A DNA stretch of 64,000 nt. Source: Paracoccus sp. (in: a-proteobacteria). Its GTDB lineage: Bacteria > Pseudomonadota > Alphaproteobacteria > Rhodobacterales > Rhodobacteraceae. A model generated the notes under the pieces. The model searched no databases. It saw only the letters and a list, made by a program, of their open reading frames with translations, and had not been told where the DNA came from. The translations under genes and the position numbers were made by a program. The stretch is taken from assembly GCF_030538495.1 (NCBI RefSeq), contig NZ_JAUNTW010000002.1, positions 186,001-250,000 on the forward strand, given 5' to 3'. Below, piece by piece: positions 43,842 to 52,913 of this stretch. Within the stretch, counting starts at the first letter, position 1. Every line of letters starts with the position of its first letter.

Positions 43842-44468
43842 CTAACGGCAGTTGGCGGCGTTCCCGCCGACTGCCCCAATCGCCCAGGCGTTCATCTGCC
43901 CCACCAGCGACAGCGCCGCCGCGTCAAAGGCCGGGATCAGTTGCGCCGTTGCCGTTCCCGCCGCCGGGGCGCTGACCGCGAATTGCCGCCGCGCGATGAT
44001 CCGGGCATCCATTTCATTCACGATCTGCGCATTGACCCGCATCACGATGCGCGTGCCGTCTTCGCCGGTTACCGCGTTGAAATCGCTGATTTCCGTCAAC
44101 ATCGCGTAATCCCCCGACAGGCCCAGCGGTTCGCGCCCCACATGCGTAAACACGTCATAGGCGCCAAGGCTGCGCACCAACAGCGTTTGCAGCATCACCG
44201 GCGCGCTGTCGGACCAACGGGCATCGGGCAGATACTGCACCTGCAACGCATTGGGGCGAATCATGATGCGGTCGGTGTCCAGCACGCCGCCGGCTTTTGG
44301 GACCTCGACCACCACTTCGCCGCGGCGGCCCTGCCCGCATTGGCGCGGCGTATCGACGGGCGCGCGCAATTCAAACACATCGCGCGCGGGTTCGCCCTGC
44401 AACGCCGACAGCGCCGCGCAACCGGGCAGAGCCAGAACCAGACCAAGGGCGGCAAAGGTGGTTTTCAT
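43842..44468 (-). CDS. ABC-type transport auxiliary lipoprotein (PqiC/MlaA-linked type)
   Basis: 208 residues with a lipoprotein signal (LALVLALPGCAAL; cysteine 17), so it is anchored in the envelope. The pattern APVDTPRQCGQG, MIRPNALQVQYLPDARWSDSAPVMLQTLLVRSL is that of the DUF330/PqiC-like auxiliary family. It is the last gene of a four-gene MCE operon and probably forms the outer-membrane end of the lipid-transport machine. Confidence 0.85.
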   Translation of the reverse strand: MKTTFAALGLVLALPGCAALSALQGEPARDVFELRAPVDTPRQCGQGRRGEVVVEVPKAGGVLDTDRIMIRPNALQVQYLPDARWSDSAPVMLQTLLVRSLGAYDVFTHVGREPLGLSGDYAMLTEISDFNAVTGEDGTRIVMRVNAQIVNEMDARIIARRQFAVSAPAAGTATAQLIPAFDAAALSLVGQMNAWAIGAVGGNAANCR

Positions 44469-44479
44469 CAGCGGTCCTT

Positions 44480-45757
44480 TCAGCGGCGGAATTCAGGCTG
44501 GCGCGGGCCGGTCAGCACCTGTGACGGGTTGCGGCGCAGCGTGGTGACCAATGCATCCATATTCTGCACAAGCGCGCGAATGTCACGCCCTGCCTGTCCA
44601 AATTGCGTCAAACCGTCGCCCAGAAAGGATTGCAGCGGTGCCTGCGCGCCGTCAACCATGCGGCGCAGGCTGGCAAACGCCCCCTCGGCGGAACTGGCGG
44701 CGTCGCGCAGCTGACCCGTGATCGCGGGAATATCGGCGCTGACCTGTTCAACGGCGGTGTTCAGCGTGGCCAGCGATTGCCGCAGATCGCCGATGACCGG
44801 GCCGATATCGGTGTTCAGCATCCGATCCGCCCCGTCAAAGGCGCGCGTGGCCGAAGTCAGCGCCGCATCGGTGCCGTCCAGCGTCTGCGCCAGCCGCGCG
44901 GTCAGCGTGGACAGATCGCCCTGAATCGACTGTGCCGCCGCATCCAGATTGCGCGTCAACGCCGCCAAATCCCCCGCGACATAGGTGTTCACGGTGTCCA
45001 AAACCTGCGTCCCGGATGCCAGCGTCTGATCCAAACCGCCCGCCGTTTCGGTGACCTTATCCAATGCGGCGGTCGCGCTGTTCAGGGTATCTTGCGCGGA
45101 TGCCGACAATTCTTGCATCTGATCGCCAAAGCCCTGCATCCCCGCCGCGACGCTGGACACGGCGGCGGTCGCGTGGCTGACATCGGCCAGAGCCTGATCC
45201 ATATTCGCGGTTGAATTTTCGACGTTTTGTAAGATCGCCTCGATCCGGCGCTGATTGTCGTCGCCCAGAATGTGCGACAGGCGGTCGCTGACCTCGACCA
45301 GACGTTCGATGATTTGCGGGGCGTCTTCGCCCAGTGCTTGCAGGGTGGACCGGGCGGCGGGGATCACCGGGATGCCGGATGTTTCCGCGCGCAACAAGGG
45401 CGCGGTCGGAGTGCCTGCGGTGATGGCGATGTTGGCCACGCCGGTCACGCCCTGCATTTCCAGCGTTGCCTGCGAATCCGTGCGGATGGGGGTGCCTTGC
45501 CGCACCTCGACCCGGACGCGGACGGTGCCGTCGCCCGATGGCGACAGGCCCATATCGACCACCTGCCCCACCGGCAGGCCCGCAAAGCGCACCCCCGACG
45601 CGACGCCAAGGCCCGACACTTCGGGGAAATGGATGTCGTAATATTCGAACTGGCGGTCAACCTCGAACCGGGCGAACCACATCAGAAATGCCAGTAACGC
45701 AACAAAGCCCGCGATGACAAAGCCGCCGATCAGCATATAATTTGCCCGTGTTTCCAT
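44480..45757 (-). CDS. mlaD: MCE-domain protein (MlaD family)
   Basis: 425 residues, much longer than E. coli MlaD (183). One N-terminal helix (about 7-28, MLIGGFVIAGFVALLAFLMWF) anchors it in the inner membrane; the MCE domain is at about 38-118 (YDIHFPEVSGLGVASGVRFAGLPVGQVVDMGLS, in parts). The long C-terminal part (about 150-400) is rich in alternating hydrophobic residues, predicted helical and coiled, as in YebT-like or mycobacterial-type MCE proteins that span the periplasm. It binds phospholipids between the membranes. Operon with MlaE and MlaF. Confidence 0.9.
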   Translation of the reverse strand: METRANYMLIGGFVIAGFVALLAFLMWFARFEVDRQFEYYDIHFPEVSGLGVASGVRFAGLPVGQVVDMGLSPSGDGTVRVRVEVRQGTPIRTDSQATLEMQGVTGVANIAITAGTPTAPLLRAETSGIPVIPAARSTLQALGEDAPQIIERLVEVSDRLSHILGDDNQRRIEAILQNVENSTANMDQALADVSHATAAVSSVAAGMQGFGDQMQELSASAQDTLNSATAALDKVTETAGGLDQTLASGTQVLDTVNTYVAGDLAALTRNLDAAAQSIQGDLSTLTARLAQTLDGTDAALTSATRAFDGADRMLNTDIGPVIGDLRQSLATLNTAVEQVSADIPAITGQLRDAASSAEGAFASLRRMVDGAQAPLQSFLGDGLTQFGQAGRDIRALVQNMDALVTTLRRNPSQVLTGPRQPEFRR

Positions 45758-45761
45758 ACCC

Positions 45762-46535
45762 TTACCCCCGTCCCGGATTGGTCTGCGCCGCCCGTGCGCG
45801 GGGACCGTGGAAATAATCGCGCACCCAAGGGTGATCGACTGTCAGCATATCGGCCATCGTCCCGGTGACAAGAACCCGCCGTTCGGCCAGCACCGCGATA
45901 CGATCACAACAGACGTGCAGCGTGTCCAGATCATGCGTGACCACAAAAACCGACAGGTTCAGCGCGTCGCGCAGCGCCACGATCAGCCGGTCGAAGGCAT
46001 CCGCGCCGATCGGGTCCAGCCCCGCCGTGGGTTCGTCCAGAAACACGATTTCCGGGTCCAGTGCCAAAGCCCGCGCCAGCCCCGCGCGCTTGCGCATCCC
46101 GCCGGACAAATCCGACGGGTATTTCGCATTCGCGTTCCACGGCAGGCCCGCCATGCTGACCTTAAGCTGGGCCAAGGCTGCGCGGTCGCTGTCAGACAGG
46201 CCGGGGATGGCGCGCAGAGGAACCTCGACATTTTCCTGAACGGTCAGGGCGGAAAACAGCGCGCCGTCCTGAAACATCACGCCCCAGCGTTGTTCCAAAG
46301 CCGCGCGGTCGGGGCCGGTCGTGTTGTTCACATCGACGCCAAACACGCGGACCGTGCCGCCTTCGGGGCGTTTCAGACCAACAATGGTGCGCAGCAACAC
46401 CGATTTGCCGGTCCCTGATCCGCCGACCACGCCCAGAATCTCACCCCGGCGCAGGTCCAGATCCAGACCTTCATGGATCACATTACGCCCGAATTGCGTG
46501 CGCAGACCCCTGATTTCGATGACGTTTTCGGTCAT
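45762..46535 (-). CDS. mlaF: MlaF-like ABC ATP-binding protein
   Basis: 257 residues. Walker A GGSGTGKS (38-45), signature LSGGMRKR, Walker B IVFLDEPTAGLDPIG and the switch histidine in VTHDLD. It energises lipid transfer by the MlaE permease. ATGA overlap with mlaE; four bases before mlaD. Confidence 0.94.
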   Translation of the reverse strand: MTENVIEIRGLRTQFGRNVIHEGLDLDLRRGEILGVVGGSGTGKSVLLRTIVGLKRPEGGTVRVFGVDVNNTTGPDRAALEQRWGVMFQDGALFSALTVQENVEVPLRAIPGLSDSDRAALAQLKVSMAGLPWNANAKYPSDLSGGMRKRAGLARALALDPEIVFLDEPTAGLDPIGADAFDRLIVALRDALNLSVFVVTHDLDTLHVCCDRIAVLAERRVLVTGTMADMLTVDHPWVRDYFHGPRARAAQTNPGRG

Positions 46536-47626
46536 ATCCCCACCAAGGCAAAAAAGATCGAAAACAGCGCATCCGCCATGATCACCGCGAAAATCGCCGC
46601 GACAACAGCGGATGAGGTCATGCGCCCCAGACTTTCGGTGTCTTTGCCAACCCGCATCCCGGCGTGACAGCCGATGACGCCGATCAGCAGGGCAAAGACC
46701 GGCGCCTTAACCAAGCCCACAATCGCGTGGTTCAGGTTCGTATCGACGACCAGCCGCGCGCGGAACATCGACGGCGACACGCCCAGTTCGACCCATGACA
46801 TAATCGCGCCGCCGACCAGCCCGGACAGATTGGCGACCAGCCCCAGAATGGGCAGCGTGATGATTAACGCCAGCACGCGCGGCAAGATCAGCACCCGATC
46901 CGGGTCCAGCCCCAGCGTGCGCATGGCGTCGATTTCTTCGCGCATTTTCATCGCGCCGATGGATGCCGTCAGCGCCGATGCCGTGCGCCCCGCCACGATA
47001 ATCGCGGTTAACAGGATGCCCAATTCGCGCAGCATGGATATGGCGATCAGGTCCACGACGAACACCTCGGCCCCGAATTGGCGCAGTTGTGTGGCCCCCT
47101 GAAAGGCCAGCACAATGCCGATCAGAAACCCCATCAGCGCGACAATCGGCACGGCCTTCAGCCCGGTTTCCTGCGCGTGATAGACCAGCGAGGTCAGGCG
47201 AAAATCGCGCGGATGCCGCAGGGCGCGCAGCAATGCGACGATAAAACGGCCCAGATATTCAACCAGTTGCGCCAGAATCTGCATCGCGCCCGCCGTGGCG
47301 CGCCCGATCTGTTCGACCGCCAGCCGCCACCCCGGTGCGCGCGCGGGTTCAGGGTCCGGCGTGGGGATGGCGTCGCGCACACGGTCCAGAAAATCGCGTT
47401 GATCGGGCGACAGGCCGGCCAGTTCGGCCCCTTGGGCGATCAGAAACCACGCCCCCGCCGTGTCCATGCGCGACACATCCGACACATCCAACACCCGCGC
47501 CCCCGCCACCTGCGGCGCAAGGCCCGCAATGCTGCGCACGGTCAGCGCGCCCGACAGATGCAGGGCATCCCCCCGGCGCGTCAGCGTCAGGGGGGCGGAG
47601 TCATCGGATGGCGGTGCGTGATCCAA
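46532..47626 (-). CDS. mlaE: MlaE permease fused to an N-terminal STAS domain
   Basis: 364 residues. About 10-90 is a STAS-like domain (RRGDALHLSGALTVRSIAGL; ARVLDVSDVSRMDTAGAWFLI), the role played by separate MlaB in E. coli. The permease domain (about 140-364) has the family landmarks VYHAQETGLKAVPIVALMGFLIGIVLAFQGA in parts and EEIDAMRTLGLDPDRVLILPRV. It is inner-membrane and moves phospholipids with MlaF. First gene of the operon; a 66-base gap separates it from zapA. Confidence 0.92.
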   Translation of the reverse strand: MDHAPPSDDSAPLTLTRRGDALHLSGALTVRSIAGLAPQVAGARVLDVSDVSRMDTAGAWFLIAQGAELAGLSPDQRDFLDRVRDAIPTPDPEPARAPGWRLAVEQIGRATAGAMQILAQLVEYLGRFIVALLRALRHPRDFRLTSLVYHAQETGLKAVPIVALMGFLIGIVLAFQGATQLRQFGAEVFVVDLIAISMLRELGILLTAIIVAGRTASALTASIGAMKMREEIDAMRTLGLDPDRVLILPRVLALIITLPILGLVANLSGLVGGAIMSWVELGVSPSMFRARLVVDTNLNHAIVGLVKAPVFALLIGVIGCHAGMRVGKDTESLGRMTSSAVVAAIFAVIMADALFSIFFALVGI

Positions 47627-47692
47627 AGGCGGCCTGTCACAACGGTTTCGTCATCCTAACCCATGACAGATTAAGATAAGATTAAAAACCAC

Positions 47693-48052
47693 TTAGCCCC
47701 GCTGATCGTCCAGACGTTCGGCCAGAGCCTCGGCGCGGGCGGCCAGTTCGGCCATGGCCTCTTTCAGGTCCGCGGGGATCACCGGAACCTCGACCCGCTG
47801 GGGGTTGGTTTGCAGGCGGTTCAGGGCGCGTTCGGCCTTATCCGCGCGTTCTTCGAGCGCGGCGAAACGGTCGGCCAGCATCAGCCCAGCCAAGAGCAAC
47901 AGGCGCGGTTCGGGAACGCGCCCCGCCTGCGACAGAATTTGCTGCGCTTCGTCGTTCAGAATGGCGGCGGCGCGTTGCAGCAGACGTTCTTCGCCATCGG
48001 CGGCACCGACGCGATATTCTTTGTGTCCGATGGTGAATTCGACTTCGGCCAT
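47693..48052 (-). CDS. zapA: Cell-division protein ZapA
   Basis: 119 residues. EFTIGHKEYRVGAADGEERLLQRAA is the ZapA N-terminal domain; the C-terminal two thirds is a coiled coil (LEERADKAERALNRLQ; LKEAMAELAARAEALAERLDDQ). It bundles FtsZ filaments at the division site. It is preceded by the 162-residue coiled-coil gene three bases away. In many bacteria 6S RNA follows zapA; the 66 bases after it here are too short to hold it. Confidence 0.9.
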   Translation of the reverse strand: MAEVEFTIGHKEYRVGAADGEERLLQRAAAILNDEAQQILSQAGRVPEPRLLLLAGLMLADRFAALEERADKAERALNRLQTNPQRVEVPVIPADLKEAMAELAARAEALAERLDDQRG

Positions 48053-48055
48053 GGC

Positions 48056-48544
48056 TTACGCGCCCCCCTGTTCGTTGTGCGAATGTTCCGCAACCGGCGC
48101 GCGTTGATCGCCCAACAACCGTTCCAGTTCCACCATAATGTCCCCCATCCGCGACATCTCCGCCGCGCGCGCGGCGCGCAACGCATTGATTTCGGCCTGC
48201 ATCGCCGCGCGAACATCGTCGTCGCTGGCCGAACCCTGCGCATCTGTCAGGTCGCGATTGGCGGTCATCAGGTCTTCGTTAGCAGAGGACAGTTGAGCGG
48301 CCAGTTCGACAGCCTCGGCCAGACGGGCGCGCAAATCGCCGTCATCAGTCGCCTGCATATCGGCCAGCATCGCGGCCATGCGGTTGTTTTCAGCCTCGGC
48401 CATGTCCAGTTGGCGGGTCAATTGTTCGACCACCTGCGGATCGGCGCCGGTGGTGGGATGCGGTTGCGGTGCCTGTTCCAGCAGTTGGTCGATGCGGTCA
48501 AGCGCGGCCGACAGGCGGCGTTCACTGGCGAAAATATCGGTCAT
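48056..48544 (-). CDS. Coiled-coil hypothetical protein upstream of zapA
   Basis: 162 residues, mostly predicted coiled coil: LSAALDRIDQLLEQAPQPHP, VEQLTRQLDMAEAENNRMAAMLADMQ, AVELAAQLSSANEDLMTANRDLTD. Such a protein precedes zapA in many Rhodobacteraceae. A division-related role is inferred from that coupling and the coiled coil. No known family is recognised. Confidence 0.8.
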   Translation of the reverse strand: MTDIFASERRLSAALDRIDQLLEQAPQPHPTTGADPQVVEQLTRQLDMAEAENNRMAAMLADMQATDDGDLRARLAEAVELAAQLSSANEDLMTANRDLTDAQGSASDDDVRAAMQAEINALRAARAAEMSRMGDIMVELERLLGDQRAPVAEHSHNEQGGA

Positions 48545-48607
48545 TCCAATTCCCTGATCGGTTCATCGCAAAGATTGCACCCCTGCGCGCCCATGACAAG
48601 CACACAG

Positions 48608-48638
48608 AAAAACGGGCGGGGATGCCCCGCCCGTTTTT
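48608..48638. terminator. Rho-independent terminator hairpin
   Basis: AAAAACGGGCGGGG (48608-48621) pairs with CCCCGCCCGTTTTT (48625-48638) around a 3-base loop. It follows the BCCT gene stop and has T-runs in both directions. Confidence 0.93.
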
Positions 48639-48640
48639 GT

Positions 48641-50326
48641 TTATATCAGTTCGCGGCGTTCGGCCATCAAGCCTTTGACTACCGCAAAGCCCGCGCCCAG
48701 CAGGACAAAGGTAAACGGCAACCCGGTGGATACGGCCATGGCCTGCAACCCAGCCAGACCGCCGCCGACCAACAGGGCAATGGCGACCGCGCCTTCGATG
48801 CTGACCCAGAAAATGCGCTGCGGGATGGGGGCGTTCACCTTGCCCCCGGCGGCGATGGTGTCGATGACCAGAGACCCCGAATCGGACGAGGTGATAAAGA
48901 ACACCACCACCAACACGATGCCCACAACGCTGGTGATCGTGGCCAGCGGCAATTGCGACAGCATTTCAAACAGCTTCAGTTCCAGTGCCGCATCAACCAC
49001 GCCCGTGAACCCGGCGGCGGTTTGCGCAATCGCGGTGCCGCCCATGGCCGTCATCCACATCACGCAGACCAGCGACGGCACAATCAGCACGGCGACCAGG
49101 AACTGACGCACGGTGCGGCCTCGCGACACGCGGGCAATGAACATACCGACAAAGGGCGACCAACTGATCCACCACGCCCAATAAAACGCGGTCCAGCCCT
49201 GACGGAAATTGTCGTCATCGCGGCCAAACGGATTCGACAGCGGCACGATTTCGCGCGCATAGGCCCCCAGATTGCCCAAGAACCCGCCCAGAATCGCCAG
49301 CGTCGGCCCCATGATGATGACGAACAGCAACAGCAGAACGGCCAGAGCCATATTCGCTTCGGACAGGATTTTGACGCCTTTTTCAACGCCGGTCACAACC
49401 GAAATGCCCGCGATAATCGTGATCACAACGATCAGCACGATGCGCGTGGTGTTGCCGTCACCGATTCCGAACAGATAGGACAGCCCCGCCGTCGCCTGCT
49501 CTGCTCCAAAGCCCAGCGAGGTGGCCAAGCCAAAGATCGTCGCCAGCACTGCCATGATGTCGATGACATGGCCCGGCCAGCCCCAAATCCGTTCGCCAAA
49601 GATCGGGTAAAACACCGAACGCAGCGTCAGCGGCAGACCTTTGTTATAGGAAAACAACGCCAAGGCCAGTGCGACCACCGCATAAATCGCCCATGGATGC
49701 AGGCCCCAGTGATAAATCGTCGCGGCCATGGCCAGACGTTCCGCCGCCTGCGGATCACCGGCAGCACCGCCCAGCGGCGCCCAATCGCTGCGCAGGCCAT
49801 CCGCGCCCGTCACCACGCCGCCGATGGCGGTTTCATAATGGCTTAATGGTTCGCTGACGCCGTAAAACATCAGCCCGATGCCCATACCGGCGGCAAACAG
49901 CATCGAAAACCAACTGATCAGGCTGAAATCTGGGCTTGCCTCGGGTCCGCCCAAACGCACCGACCCCAGCGGCGACACAATCAGCGCCAAACACAGGATC
50001 AGCAACGCATTGCCGGACAACAGGAAAAACCAGTCAAGATTGCTGGTCAGGCCGTCGCGGATGCTGGCAAACAGCGGCTCGGACTGCCCCGGAAACATCA
50101 GCGTGATGACCGTGAACAGCACGATCCCCACAGCGGAAATCCCGAAAACCGGGTTGTGAATATCATAGGGGACGGGGCCGGCGGTGCCTTCGATATTGTC
50201 CTGACCGACGCTGTAATCGGTGTCGATAATCTCGGTCGGGCCTTCGGGTTCGGGCAGAGCCTCGACCGCTTCGGAAATGTCGGTTTGATCCGCGCCCTGC
50301 GGCGCGGTTGGTTCATGTTGTGTCAT
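48641..50326 (-). CDS. BCCT-family betaine/carnitine/choline transporter
   Basis: 561 residues with about 12 transmembrane helices. The glycine-rich motif AAGMGIGLMFYGVSEPLSH and the tryptophan-rich substrate motif AFYWAWWISWSPFVGMFIA (helix 8) are the hallmarks of the BCCT family, which take up glycine betaine, choline, carnitine or dimethylsulfoniopropionate, often with sodium. The extended N-terminus (about 1-55, acidic) is cytoplasmic. No osmolyte enzymes are adjacent. Divergent from hisB. Confidence 0.94.
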   Translation of the reverse strand: MTQHEPTAPQGADQTDISEAVEALPEPEGPTEIIDTDYSVGQDNIEGTAGPVPYDIHNPVFGISAVGIVLFTVITLMFPGQSEPLFASIRDGLTSNLDWFFLLSGNALLILCLALIVSPLGSVRLGGPEASPDFSLISWFSMLFAAGMGIGLMFYGVSEPLSHYETAIGGVVTGADGLRSDWAPLGGAAGDPQAAERLAMAATIYHWGLHPWAIYAVVALALALFSYNKGLPLTLRSVFYPIFGERIWGWPGHVIDIMAVLATIFGLATSLGFGAEQATAGLSYLFGIGDGNTTRIVLIVVITIIAGISVVTGVEKGVKILSEANMALAVLLLLFVIIMGPTLAILGGFLGNLGAYAREIVPLSNPFGRDDDNFRQGWTAFYWAWWISWSPFVGMFIARVSRGRTVRQFLVAVLIVPSLVCVMWMTAMGGTAIAQTAAGFTGVVDAALELKLFEMLSQLPLATITSVVGIVLVVVFFITSSDSGSLVIDTIAAGGKVNAPIPQRIFWVSIEGAVAIALLVGGGLAGLQAMAVSTGLPFTFVLLGAGFAVVKGLMAERRELI

Positions 50327-50542
50327 TCTGTCCCTTTGGTTTCGTTCGGATCAGGTCGGATCGGGCCACGCCATACGCAGCCGCCAAGGCGCAAAACCTG
50401 CGCGCGACGGGTAAAGAATGTTAAACCCTGCGTGATGGTTCCCCTTATCGCGGATGACGTAGCGGAACCCACCGGCAAAAGCGTGGCTTTCCAAGGGGAC
50501 GCGCCGCGCCTATAACCGCGCCACCAACTGCCCGAGGTTCCC

Positions 50543-51127
50543 ATGCGCCAAGCCACCATCACCCGCGCCACTGCCGAAACCCAGATCGAGGTCACGCTGA
50601 ACCTTGACGGCACCGGCGTTTATGACAACCAGACCGGCGTGGGTTTCTTCGATCACATGCTGGATCAGTTGTCGCGTCATTCGCTGATTGACATGACCGT
50701 GCGCGCCACCGGCGATCTGCATATCGACGACCACCACACGGTCGAGGATACCGGCATCGCCATCGGTCAGGCTCTGACCCGCGCGCTGGGCGATAAAAAG
50801 GGCATCCGCCGTTACGGCTCCTGCCATCTGCCAATGGATGACACGCAGGTGCGCGCGGCACTGGATCTGTCGGGGCGGCCCTATCTGGTGTGGAATGTCG
50901 ATTTTCCGACGCAGAAAATCGGCACCTTTGATACCGAACTGGTGCGCGAATTTTTTCAGGCGCTGTCCACGCATGGCGGCATCACGCTGCATATCGACCG
51001 GCTGCACGGGTTCAACAGCCACCACATCGCCGAAGCCGCGTTTAAGGCCGTGGCCCGCGCGCTGCGTGATGCCGTGGAACCCGACCCACGCAGCGACGCC
51101 CTGCCGTCCACGAAAGGCGCGCTGTGA
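50543..51127 (+). CDS. hisB: Imidazoleglycerol-phosphate dehydratase
   Basis: 194 residues, complete. Metal-binding histidine/glutamate motifs are visible: [28 protein letters not shown] and [12 protein letters not shown]. Sixth step of histidine synthesis. The 216-base gap upstream (50327-50542) holds the divergent promoters of hisB and the BCCT gene; no clear motif was recognised there. Overlaps hisH by one base (TGATG). Confidence 0.96.
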   Translation: MRQATITRATAETQIEVTLNLDGTGVYDNQTGVGFFDHMLDQLSRHSLIDMTVRATGDLHIDDHHTVEDTGIAIGQALTRALGDKKGIRRYGSCHLPMDDTQVRAALDLSGRPYLVWNVDFPTQKIGTFDTELVREFFQALSTHGGITLHIDRLHGFNSHHIAEAAFKAVARALRDAVEPDPRSDALPSTKGAL

Positions 51128-51756
51128 TGCAGGTCGCACTGATTGATTACGACAGCGGCAACCTTCATTCCGCTGAAAAGGCGTTGCAATTGATGGGCCG
51201 GGATGAGGGCGCGACCGTCATCGTCACCGCCGACCCCGAAGTGGCGGCGCGCGCGGATCGGATTGTTCTGCCGGGCGACGGTGCCTTTCCGGCCTGTCGC
51301 GCCGCTTTGGGTCAGGTCGATGGTATGGCCGAGGCGCTGCACGACGCCGTGCTGAACCGGGGCGTGCCGTTTCTGGGCATCTGCGTGGGGATGCAGATGC
51401 TGGCCACAACGGGCCATGAATATCGCGAAACGCCGGGGCTGGACTGGATCGGCGGGCAGGTGCGCGCCATCGACGCACCGGGGCGCAAGGTGCCGCATAT
51501 GGGCTGGAACGATCTGGTCATCGACCACCCCCACCCGGTTCTGAACGGCATCACTTCGGGCGATCACGCCTATTTCGTTCACAGCTGGCAGTTCCAGGTG
51601 GATGACCCCGCGCATCGTCTGGCCTGGACCGAATATGGCGGGCCGGTGACGGCGGTGGTGGGGCGCGACAACATCATCGGCGCGCAGTTTCACCCCGAAA
51701 AATCACAGGCGGTCGGGCTGCGGCTGATTGGCAATTTTTTGCGTTGGAAGCCATGA
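51127..51756 (+). CDS. hisH: Imidazole glycerol phosphate synthase, glutaminase subunit
   Basis: 209 residues. The nucleophile cysteine is in FLGICVGMQML (about 86), with the catalytic His/Glu in QFHPEKSQAVG. Supplies ammonia to HisF. The ATG at 51127 shares its A with the hisB stop; a GTG at 51124 is an alternative. hisA and hisF, the usual next genes in this family, do not follow; instead a repeat-rich stretch begins at the stop codon. Confidence 0.95.
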   Translation: MQVALIDYDSGNLHSAEKALQLMGRDEGATVIVTADPEVAARADRIVLPGDGAFPACRAALGQVDGMAEALHDAVLNRGVPFLGICVGMQMLATTGHEYRETPGLDWIGGQVRAIDAPGRKVPHMGWNDLVIDHPHPVLNGITSGDHAYFVHSWQFQVDDPAHRLAWTEYGGPVTAVVGRDNIIGAQFHPEKSQAVGLRLIGNFLRWKP

Positions 51757-52190
51757 GGAAAGGCCGGTTTGCGGCGGCGTGGGTTTTACAGCGTCGCTGC
51801 AGCGCCGCCAGACGATCTGGCTAACAACGCCCGTCCCGCCAGATTAAAGCAGGCCGGTAGCGGCAGTTGTGGGGAATGACACCATCTTCGGCCCCGCCCT
51901 CAGATTACGAAATATCACTACCGTTAGGGTTGCGGCAAATCGGGAACTTTCGTCGCCGGAAACCATAACCAAGGGCCTATTTGCGGCGGCGCGGCTTTCA
52001 CGGCATCGCTGCAACGTGGCTAATAACGCCCGTCCCGCCCGATTAAGGCGGGCCAGTGGCAGCCGTCGCGAGGAATGGCACCTTCATCGGCCCCGCCAGT
52101 AGATGGCGAAATATCACTACCGGTAGGGTTTCGGCAAATCGGGAATTTTCATCGCCGGAAGCCGTAAGGGAAAGCGGATTTGCGGCGACC
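51751..52190 (+). repeat. Degenerate tandem repeat, about 200 bp per unit, directly after hisH
   Basis: Unit 1 (51751-51962) and unit 2 (51963-52160) share long blocks, including TTTGCGGCGGCG, AACGCCCGTCCCGCC, ATATCACTACCG and GGCAAATCGGGAA, in the same order and spacing. A third unit begins at 52161 (CCGTAAGGG, GGATTTGCGGCGAC) and then diverges. No open reading frame runs through the units. Unit 2 contains a hairpin (CCCGCC...GGCGGG). The first unit begins at the end of hisH. Confidence 0.85.
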
Positions 52191-52584
52191 CGGTCGAGAT
52201 GGTGACGCTCATGTCGAAACGCTCAACGCCCCCGCGGCCTTAGATCAGCCGGCCCATGAACCAATACCACCTTCCGACCGATTGGCCGCACGTACCAGAT
52301 CGTCGCAGCCACCCATGGCGACACCGCGATCAACGCCGGTCCACCTTGACGCCGAACAGCAGCTTCCTTCGCAGCAACCCGCCGCGACAAAACACCGAAT
52401 CAATAGATGCAAAACGCCGGGATCAGGGATGGATGACCGAAGAAAATCCCCCCTATGACGGGCATCTGGACGGTGTTCCCATCGACCGCCACGCCTTGCT
52501 TATCCCCCAACCTGCTAATCGCATTCCAAAACAACTCGACCGCTACATCCACAGGTCAATAGCAATTGCCCGAACCGCTCTCAT

Positions 52585-52638
52585 ATCTTCTGTGCATAAA
52601 TATCCCGCAGGGGGTCTGGGGGATGCGACATCCCCCAG
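52585..52638 (-). repeat. Dispersed hairpin-tail repeat, copy C
   Basis: On the minus strand: a perfect 10-bp hairpin CTGGGGGATG-tcg-CATCCCCCAG, then the tail CCCCCTGCGGGATATTTATG and CACAGAAGAT, as in copies A and B. It is not directly downstream of any recognised gene, unlike the other copies. Confidence 0.85.
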
Positions 52639-52734
52639 CGGTGACATCACACACCAACGGCGCGGCTTTCATCCAGACAGCCTTAGCGCAAACGAGCTGC
52701 AACCCGTCCGACCTGCCCGTCCCACATCCGTGCA

Positions 52735-52752
52735 TTTGGTGGAGCCAAGGGG
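52735..52752 (+). repeat. Copy of the tRNA-Ala 3' end (attachment-site-like)
   Basis: TTTGGTGGAGCCAAGGGG matches 17 of 18 bases of 52912-52929, which contains the acceptor end and CCA of the tRNA-Ala gene, in the same orientation and 177 bases away. A duplicated tRNA 3' end is what integration of a mobile element leaves behind. Confidence 0.6.
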
Positions 52753-52913
52753 CACGGCACCTTCGGCAATATTCTTATTATGATGTTGTAAATAAATCAA
52801 AACACCCAAGACTGCCGCTGCGGGAATTGCCGGATTTTGAACATGCGTCAACCCATGCATGGGCTGCGTATATTGATTCTATTGGATAAAAAGCGATTTC
52901 ACGGAGGTGAGTT

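Larger units (their letters stand above)
52191..52913. other. Gene-poor stretch between hisH repeats and tRNA-Ala
   Basis: No convincing gene is seen. Open frames of 92 and 175 residues on the plus strand have no family character, biased composition and no ribosome-binding site. The stretch contains repeat copy C (52585-52638) and an 18-base copy of the tRNA-Ala 3' end (52735-52752). The last 150 bases are more AT-rich than the surroundings. It looks like decayed, non-coding or formerly mobile DNA. Confidence 0.7.

Noticed and set aside
47627..47692. 6S RNA expected near zapA
   Set aside because: Only 66 bases are available after zapA and no 6S-like long hairpin with an internal bulge is seen.
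47810..49846. 678-residue plus-strand frame opposite zapA and the BCCT gene
   Set aside because: Crosses several real genes on the other strand and a strong terminator; no family character.
52256..52783. 175-residue plus-strand frame in the gene-poor stretch
   Set aside because: No family character, runs through the hairpin-tail repeat and the tRNA copy, no ribosome-binding site.
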